NCBI GenBank assembly: GCA_016125215.1
Contig: WGMF01000012.1
Coordinates: 62,001-126,000, forward strand
Direction of reading: 5' to 3'
Length of the DNA stretch: 64,000 nucleotides
Origin: Phycisphaera sp.
Lineage (GTDB): Bacteria > Planctomycetota > Phycisphaerae > Phycisphaerales > Phycisphaeraceae
The stretch's first letter is position 1, and each line of letters starts with the position of its first letter. The position numbers and the translations under genes are program-made. Under the pieces are notes generated by a model. It made no database searches. It had not been told where the DNA came from and saw nothing but the letters and a program-made list of their open reading frames with translations. Positions 58,675-64,000 of the stretch are shown here, one piece after another.

Positions 58675-59762
58675 GGGGCCTGCTCCTTCACTTGTTCATC
58701 AGCGACCACGGCTTCGCTCGAACCCGTGACCTTGACGGCGAGTTCCGTGCGGGACTGGGCGTTCTGGACACGGATCACCTGGCCGACCTGCCCGTCCTCC
58801 AACGCGCGGGCGTCGACCGCGATGACGAGGCTGCCGACGAACGTCCGCACACGGAGCTTGTCGCCACGGCGGATGGCCACGGGCGTCTGCGCATCGTTGG
58901 AAAAGAGCAATTGGCCGGCCTTGATGGAAGACGTGGCCACGCGACCAACAAGGTCGTTCGGGTCGGTCAGGGGTGTGCCACGCACGTCGTCGGTGTAGAC
59001 CTCACGCACCTCGGCGTCGCTGGGTGAGGTCGGCTGACCACGGTCGATGTTGACCCCGGCCACCAGCGCGAGGAATCGGCGTTCCACGTGGGGGGCAAGA
59101 TTGAACGTCCGCACGCGCGTTGTGCCGTCGTAGCAACGAACCACGATGGGCACACGGCCGAGGCCGGACTTCGACGAGGGCTGCGTCTCGAAACGCACGC
59201 CGGGCTTTGTGGAAGCCAGGTCACGCTCGTCCGAATCGGTGAAGGTGATCCGCAGGTCGTGGCGGTCGGCCCCGGTGAGTCGCTCGATGTCCTGTGTGAT
59301 TTTTTCACGCAGGGTCAGGGCCGAATTCAAGTCCACGTCACACACGGGATTGACCGCGACGGCCGGTTCGCTGGCCACGACGATCGGCGGTGCGTCCGTC
59401 GCTTTGCGATGCACGGTACACGACGCAAATCCCCCGAGCGTGACCCTGCCCCAGTTCACGCCCACCCCATCGAGCTTCGCACGGAGCGTGGTGAGCGTGA
59501 TGGTAGTGGATTCTTGATCCTGCTCGAAGGTGGCCAGCACGACGGCACCCAGGGCCGACGCGCCGTCGCCCTCGACCCGTGCCACGTCGTTCAATATCAC
59601 GTCCGCACCCCCGACCTCCGCAAGGTCGTTCATACGGACCGACCCGGACACGTTGGACAACGAATCCGCAGCCGTAACAGGCTGATAAACCTCCACCACC
59701 GCAAACAGCGTGGCCAGGAGGCCCCGGGTGAGCATCCGTGTTGTCGCGTGAGTGTTTGTCAT
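58671..59762 (-). CDS. flgA: P-ring assembly protein FlgA
   Basis: 363 residues. A signal segment is followed by about 210 residues of unnamed exported sequence, and the C-terminal SAF/FlgA domain begins near residue 228 (ALVAGVNIDRGQPTSPSDAEV, VGRVATSSIKAGQLLFSNDA, VRRGDKLRVRTFVGSL-like). FlgA is a periplasmic chaperone for FlgI. The N-terminal extension is longer than in standard FlgA. It is 17 bases from the flgG stop. Confidence 0.85.
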   Translation of the reverse strand: MTNTHATTRMLTRGLLATLFAVVEVYQPVTAADSLSNVSGSVRMNDLAEVGGADVILNDVARVEGDGASALGAVVLATFEQDQESTTITLTTLRAKLDGVGVNWGRVTLGGFASCTVHRKATDAPPIVVASEPAVAVNPVCDVDLNSALTLREKITQDIERLTGADRHDLRITFTDSDERDLASTKPGVRFETQPSSKSGLGRVPIVVRCYDGTTRVRTFNLAPHVERRFLALVAGVNIDRGQPTSPSDAEVREVYTDDVRGTPLTDPNDLVGRVATSSIKAGQLLFSNDAQTPVAIRRGDKLRVRTFVGSLVIAVDARALEDGQVGQVIRVQNAQSRTELAVKVTGSSEAVVADEQVKEQAP

Positions 59763-59779
59763 CTAATCACGTGTAAGTT

Positions 59780-60589
59780 TTAGAACCTTCGGAGGTTGCC
59801 GATCACCTGGAGCGACTGGTCGGCGGCCTGGATGGTCTGGCTGTTCATCTCGAAGGCGCGTTGGGTTTTGATGAGTTCGATCAGCTCGCGCACGGGGTCG
59901 ACGTTGGAGGATTCCTGGAATCGGTGGAGGATGGTGCCGAGGCTGCCGTCGCCGGGGGTGGTCTCGACGGGCGGCCCGGAGGCGGCGGTCTCGATGTAAA
60001 GGTTTTTGCCGATGGGCTTGAGGCCGCCGGCGTTGGTGAAGTTGGCCAGTTGGACCTGCCCGAACTCGGTCGGTTCGGTGTTGCCGGGCACGAGACCGGA
60101 CACGCGGCCGTCGGTCGAGATGGAGATATTGGTGGCGTTGGGGTCGACGGTGATGGGCGGTTCGAGGCGTGGTCCGTCGGCGTTGCCAAGCACGATCTCA
60201 CCGTCACGGTTGACCGCGAAGTTGCCGGCCCGGGTGTAGGCCACGCCGCTGCCGAACTGTTCGAGGATGGCGACGGGGAAGAAGCCGGCCCCGTTGATCA
60301 TCATGTCGTAGTCGCCGCCGGTCTCGACGGGTGAGCCGGTGGTGAAGTTGGTTTGAGTCGAGGTGATGCGAGTGCCCAGGCCGACGTAGAGTCCGGTCGG
60401 GCGCTGGTCGCCGTTGGCGTTTTCGACGCCGGGCTGGAGTTTTTCCTGGTAGAGCAGGTCCTCGAAGTTGGCGCGTTCGCCCTTGAAACCGTTGTTGTTC
60501 ACGTTGGCCAGGTTGTTGGCGATGATGTCGATGTTGGTCGACAACGCGGACAACCCCGAGGCGGCGGAATGGAGGGCGACAATGGCCAT
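59780..60589 (-). CDS. flgG: Distal rod protein FlgG
   Basis: 269 residues. The start AIVALHSAASGLSALSTNIDIIANNLANVNNNGFKGERANFEDLLYQ in part (NNLANVNNNGFKG) and the end LIKTQRAFEMNSQTIQAADQSLQVIGNLRRF are typical of FlgG. It forms the distal rod through the P and L rings. It is followed by flgA. Confidence 0.94.
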   Translation of the reverse strand: MAIVALHSAASGLSALSTNIDIIANNLANVNNNGFKGERANFEDLLYQEKLQPGVENANGDQRPTGLYVGLGTRITSTQTNFTTGSPVETGGDYDMMINGAGFFPVAILEQFGSGVAYTRAGNFAVNRDGEIVLGNADGPRLEPPITVDPNATNISISTDGRVSGLVPGNTEPTEFGQVQLANFTNAGGLKPIGKNLYIETAASGPPVETTPGDGSLGTILHRFQESSNVDPVRELIELIKTQRAFEMNSQTIQAADQSLQVIGNLRRF

Positions 60590-60651
60590 GGGACTTACAC
60601 TCTGTCAGGGTTTGCGGATTGGTAGCTGACGGCTAGGCATTGGTTTTGCGT

Positions 60652-61437
60652 TTACGCGTTGACCCTTCCGAGGGTGTTGACGGCTCGGTCCAGGAGCAGG
60701 TCGTGGTAACGGATGAGGTTGCCGTTGGCGGTCGCGGCCTTGGTGGCGTCGACGATCTTCATCATGGTCTGGATGGGGTCGACGTTGCTCGCTTCGACGA
60801 AGCGTTGTTTGACTGTGGCGTTCTGAGGGTCGGTGCGGATGTCCCGCGTGCTGTTCCAACCGAGCAGGCCGCCGCCGAGTTTGGTCAGAGCACCGGGCTG
60901 GGACACAGCGGTGACCTGGATGCGTGCCGACTCTTCGCCGTTCTGACGGATGCGACCGGTCTCATCGATATCGATGGTTGCACCGCGTTGGAGACGGATG
61001 GGCTGGTCGCTGGTGTCGAGCACGGGCTTGCCGTCCTGCGTGACGAGTGTGCCGTCGGAGGAGAGTGCGAATCGGCCGTCGCGTGTGAGTTGGATGTCGT
61101 GGCGACCCGTGCGTGGGTCGGTGCTGCGCACGGCGAAGAAGGCGTTCTTACCGTCGATGGCCAGGTCGAGGTCATTGCCGGTCTGTTCGAGGTGGCCCTG
61201 CTCGAAGCTGATTCTCTGTGGGCCGGCCAGGACGCCGCCGCCGAGCCGATCGAGCAGGTCGTTGCGCAGGTCGAACCCGAAGCCGCCCTCGACGGACTCG
61301 GGGTCGCGCTGGGAGAGCGACGCCAGGTCGCGCTTGAACCCGATGGTCTGCGCGTTGGCAAGGTTGTTGGCCAGGGCGTCCTGCCGGTACATGTTGGACA
61401 GCACACCCGATGCGGAAAGGAACAGGCCGTAGTTCAT
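60652..61437 (-). CDS. flgF: Proximal rod protein FlgF-like
   Basis: 261 residues. It begins NYGLFLSASGVLSNMYRQDALANNLANAQTIGFKRDL in part (NNLANAQTIGFKRD) and ends VDATKAATANGNLIRYHDLLLDRAVNTLGRVNA, the flagellar basal-body rod pattern. FlgF is chosen over FlgG because it lies just upstream of a full FlgG. GGAGGTGG lies 4 bases before the ATG, and the ATG overlaps the stop of the 77-codon gene upstream (TGATG). Confidence 0.85.
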   Translation of the reverse strand: MNYGLFLSASGVLSNMYRQDALANNLANAQTIGFKRDLASLSQRDPESVEGGFGFDLRNDLLDRLGGGVLAGPQRISFEQGHLEQTGNDLDLAIDGKNAFFAVRSTDPRTGRHDIQLTRDGRFALSSDGTLVTQDGKPVLDTSDQPIRLQRGATIDIDETGRIRQNGEESARIQVTAVSQPGALTKLGGGLLGWNSTRDIRTDPQNATVKQRFVEASNVDPIQTMMKIVDATKAATANGNLIRYHDLLLDRAVNTLGRVNA

Positions 61438-61670
61438 CAGCCCACCTCCGTGTGGGCTGTGTCGGTGGCACGGGGTGCGTGACCGACGGTGAACCCGACC
61501 GAGCCGGCCCTTCCGTGGGCGGGCATATCCGATGAAGCGTGTGACACTGTGTTAGCCCGCTCGACCGCGTGCATCGCCGACGCCAGTTGCGCCAGGCGCA
61601 CGAGGGTTTGACCGACGTGGCTGTCGCCGCTTCGCTTGAAGTTGTTGAGGATGTCCAGGCGTGTGGTCAA
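61437..61670 (-). CDS. Small protein translationally coupled to flgF
   Basis: 77 codons from a TTG start; the frame ends in TGA that overlaps the flgF ATG. It contains LVRLAQLASAMHAVERAN and a disordered tail. I recognise no family. The tight coupling and position at the head of the flagellar series suggest it is translated, and it could carry the CsrA or assembly signal for flgF. The start codon is uncertain. Confidence 0.4.
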   Translation of the reverse strand: MTTRLDILNNFKRSGDSHVGQTLVRLAQLASAMHAVERANTVSHASSDMPAHGRAGSVGFTVGHAPRATDTAHTEVG

Positions 61671-61988
61671 AGTCGTTTACCTTCCGGTCATGCGTCATCC
61701 TGCACGGGGGAGGGTGCCCCATTGGGGTTAACGCAAGGGGTATGCCAGGACCGCCCGCCCGGGTCATCACGGCGGGGAAAAGCGCATTATTCATTGTTAT
61801 TACATAACTTAGTTTTACATGCGGCTGCCGTGCGTCTGGCGTCACAAGCCCCATACGCGACCGCGCACTTTCTGCCGGGCGCATCCCCTGCACGTCGCAG
61901 CGCAAAGCTTGCGCGGCGCTCCGGGTTGAAGAACGCACCCCTCACGCCTGACTTACATTTGATTAGCTGTCCCCCGAACGCCCGCGTG
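61671..61988. other. Region upstream of the flagellar series
   Basis: 318 bases that should hold the promoter of the flagellar genes. The only AT-rich stretch is at about 61790-61822 (minus strand TGTAAAAC, TTATGTAATAAC, GAATAATG). No clear sigma-28 or sigma-54 pattern was found. Its far end also holds the end of the M42-like gene. Confidence 0.4.
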
Positions 61989-63095
61989 TCACCCGCTTGC
62001 GAGCAGGTCGTGACGCGATGCAAACAACCGCTCGAGCACCGCGCGGAAAGGCTGACTCCTGTCCGCCCTCGACAGCGCCTTGGCCGACGCCACAAGCAAA
62101 CGCACAAGCCCGTCGAAGTCCGAGACCGAGACCGTCTCGGCCTTGATCGGGTGGCGGCCGCGCACGGGGTCCGACATGTTGTGATAATTGCCCAGCGGCA
62201 GGCACAGGCACGTCGCCTCGTAACCGTATTCACAGAAGGCCGACGCCTCGCACGTGCCGCCGACCATCAGCCTGCGCTGCCACTTGAATGACCGGTCGTG
62301 CGCCGCCATCGCCTTGGCCAACTCACCGATGCGGTAGGTCAAACCGGGGTGGAACGTCGAGGTCCGGTCCCCCACCCTGACGATCGGCCCGCCCCCGATG
62401 GGCGATTCCGCAAAGCTCCTGGAGTTCTCCAGGCAGATCAGGCGTGCCCCCCTCGGCACCGTCCCCGCCTTGCACGCCGCGATCGCCCCGACAAAACCCA
62501 CCTCCTCCGCGCGTGTCAGCAAGACACGCACATTGGGCCCGCCGCGGCCTAATTCATCCAACGCGCACAGCGCCGCCGCAAGACCCGCAAGGTCGTCGCA
62601 GGCCGGCGCGTGCAGTCGGTCGCCCACGATGCGCGATCGCCCCACGTCCCAGCTCACCACGTCCCCCGCACGCACGGAGCTGACGCCCTTCATCTCGATC
62701 ACCACCGACTTGTCCTGGCCTTGCTTTGCCGGTTCAAACTCCACAACCCTGCCCCGCACGCGCGAGCCGTCCGGCCCGATCCATACCACCTTGGCCCCCA
62801 TGAAATACGCGTCCTGCACACCCCCCCGGAATTCCGCTTCGACAAGACGGTTCTTACGCACGCGCCTCACCACGAAAGCCGGGTGGTCCATGTGCGCGGT
62901 GAAATAAATGGGCTGGCCTTTGCCGGATTTCCGCTGACGGATCGTGAGATTGCCAAAACGGTCGCGCTCGATCTTCAATCGCTTGCGCTGCGCGACCCAG
63001 TGTTCGACCCATTCGACCACGCGCCCCTCGCAGCCGGCCGCGGTCGGCAGCTCCGTCAACTGTTTGAGCCAATCGTGATGGGTCGGCCTGCTCAC
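61989..63095 (-). CDS. M42-family-like metallopeptidase
   Basis: 368 residues, cytoplasmic. The co-catalytic zinc ligand motifs of the M42/M20 clan are present in order: HMDHP (about residue 68), ACDDLAG (about 165), RAEEVG (about 195) and NYHNMSD (about 312). Such enzymes are aminopeptidases that trim short peptides. The N-terminal part is slightly basic and unusual in having RKRLKIERDRFGNL. It is divergent from the ABC ATPase gene with 66 bases between starts. Confidence 0.88.
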   Translation of the reverse strand: MSRPTHHDWLKQLTELPTAAGCEGRVVEWVEHWVAQRKRLKIERDRFGNLTIRQRKSGKGQPIYFTAHMDHPAFVVRRVRKNRLVEAEFRGGVQDAYFMGAKVVWIGPDGSRVRGRVVEFEPAKQGQDKSVVIEMKGVSSVRAGDVVSWDVGRSRIVGDRLHAPACDDLAGLAAALCALDELGRGGPNVRVLLTRAEEVGFVGAIAACKAGTVPRGARLICLENSRSFAESPIGGGPIVRVGDRTSTFHPGLTYRIGELAKAMAAHDRSFKWQRRLMVGGTCEASAFCEYGYEATCLCLPLGNYHNMSDPVRGRHPIKAETVSVSDFDGLVRLLVASAKALSRADRSQPFRAVLERLFASRHDLLASG

Positions 63096-63161
63096 CGCCG
63101 TCTCCTGTTCAACACGGTTTCCTGTTGCACGCCACGCAAGATGGTATCGTCAACAGCCCCG

Positions 63162-64000
63162 ATGGACACGCACGCCAACCCCCAACGCCCCCACACCCCC
63201 TCCGACTCAGCCGTGGTCGTGGAAAATCTCTGCGTTGTCCGTGGCCAACATCGCATCGTCGATAACGTCACCCTCTCGCTGCCCCGTGGCCGATGCACCG
63301 CGATCCTCGGGCCCAACGGCTGCGGAAAAACCACACTCACCCGTGCGATGGTCGGCTTAACCTTCATCACCGAGGGCTCTGTCACCGTGCTGGGTCAAAC
63401 ACTCGGTGAGTGCGACGTGCGGGCGCTTCGGCGGCGAGTGGGTATCGTCAACCCCTCTACCGAAACCTCCGCCGGTCACGTGATCGGCTCGCCCGGCACC
63501 GTCGATGCGGAACTCTCCGCGCTCGAAGCGGTCCTCACCGGGTTCTTCGGGACGATCGGCCTCTACGACACGCCCACAACCGAGCAGCGCGACCGCGCGC
63601 TCGACATGCTCACCCACGTCGGTCTGTCGCACCGGATCGACCTGCGTTTTGGCCTGCTCTCCACGGGTGAACAACGGCGGTGCATGATCGCCCGCGCTTT
63701 GGCCAGCGGGCCGGAGCTGCTCATCCTCGACGAACCCACGGCTGGCCTTGACCTGGCCGGCCGGGAGCAGGTGCTGGCCACCGTCGAACGCATCCTCGCT
63801 TCGCCCAACCCTCCGACGGTCGTGATGGTCACGCACCACGTCGAGGAACTCTCGCCGCGAACCGTGCAGGTGCTGCTCATGAAAAACGGAAAAATCCTCC
63901 ACCGCGGCACACCCGAGCAGACCATCACCCCCGAAACCCTCACGCAGACCTTCGGGTGCAAGGTCTTCGTCAAAAAAATCCACGGCCGATACTGGCTCGA
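63162..64000 (+). CDS. ABC transporter ATP-binding protein, 3' end outside window
   Basis: At least 279 residues, truncated by the window. After a short disordered N-terminus (MDTHANPQRPHTPSDS), the nucleotide-binding domain has Walker A GPNGCGKTT (about residues 48-56), a signature LSTGEQRR (about 166), Walker B LLILDEPTAGLD (about 186-197) and H-loop VTHHVEEL (about 222-229). The substrate and the membrane partner are unknown. It is of the single-domain import/export type. Confidence 0.9.
   Translation, partial: MDTHANPQRPHTPSDSAVVVENLCVVRGQHRIVDNVTLSLPRGRCTAILGPNGCGKTTLTRAMVGLTFITEGSVTVLGQTLGECDVRALRRRVGIVNPSTETSAGHVIGSPGTVDAELSALEAVLTGFFGTIGLYDTPTTEQRDRALDMLTHVGLSHRIDLRFGLLSTGEQRRCMIARALASGPELLILDEPTAGLDLAGREQVLATVERILASPNPPTVVMVTHHVEELSPRTVQVLLMKNGKILHRGTPEQTITPETLTQTFGCKVFVKKIHGRYWL

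Noticed and set aside
691-61970. Recurrent TGATTAG/GATTAGACT strings before starts
   Set aside because: About seven TGATTAG occurrences in the window are near chance expectation, and some lie inside genes; only the LacI case fits a promoter.

Overview
The window looks like chromosome of a GC-rich, flagellated, Gram-negative-type member of the Planctomycetes, most likely class Phycisphaerae. The reasons are the co-occurrence of PEP-CTERM sorting signals, an LEPR-XLL surface protein, prepilin-like proteins with the H-x9-DG type tail, sparse Shine-Dalgarno use, abundant secreted glycan-degrading enzymes, and flagellar genes for both P and L rings (so an outer membrane is present). This placement is inference from gene content; no 16S rRNA is present.

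Layout. 1-1600: a PIG-L type deacetylase cut by the window edge, then a nucleoside-diphosphate-sugar epimerase-like protein. 1605-9139: a polysaccharide locus with a uronate-isomerase-like hydrolase, a PEP-CTERM protein, a divergent LacI regulator, a pseudopilin-like protein, a DUF1961 lipoprotein and a large beta-helix lyase-like protein carrying two His-Cys3 modules. 9166-15393: housekeeping genes on the minus strand (pgsA, S1-domain protein, rho, coaE, an exported HExxH protein). 15536-23780: type IV pilus motors pilB and pilT flanking a 1507-residue FG-GAP/LEPR-XLL protein, then a HIT hydrolase. 23816-31927: TolC-family lipoprotein, a leuC-like aconitase-family gene, a glycine-rich RRM protein with a strong promoter and long leader, a Gfo/Idh/MocA oxidoreductase, a zinc-ribbon membrane protein and a cobalamin adenosyltransferase. 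31918-46919: a second and third glycan region: PEP-CTERM, GH29 and GH78; a heparinase II/III-like lyase; another PEP-CTERM protein; tRNA-Gly(CCC); GH36, pseudopilin-like and PEP-CTERM genes with a divergent XylR/AraC-type regulator. 46991-49559: a small stand-alone LigD phosphoesterase-like protein, a TPR lipoprotein and a GH172 (DUF2961) protein. 49627-61670: a long minus-strand flagellar cluster reading flgF, flgG, flgA, flgH, flgI, flgJ, flgN, flgK, flgL, fliW, csrA, flagellin, ended by a perfect-palindrome terminator. 61989-64000: an M42-like aminopeptidase and a divergent, truncated ABC ATPase.

How the parts fit. The glycan regions repeat one theme: a substrate-type regulator, a PEP-CTERM surface protein, a pseudopilin-like protein and one or more carbohydrate-active enzymes. 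I regard this recurring arrangement as the most interesting system-level signal; its function is not established. The flagellar cluster carries the classical CsrA-FliW-flagellin checkpoint next to late hook genes. At least four unrelated families of palindromic intergenic elements are also visible (about 9.9, 27.2, 31.2 and 48.3 kb). No CRISPR array, prophage, insertion sequence with an intact transposase, or recognisable defence system was found.
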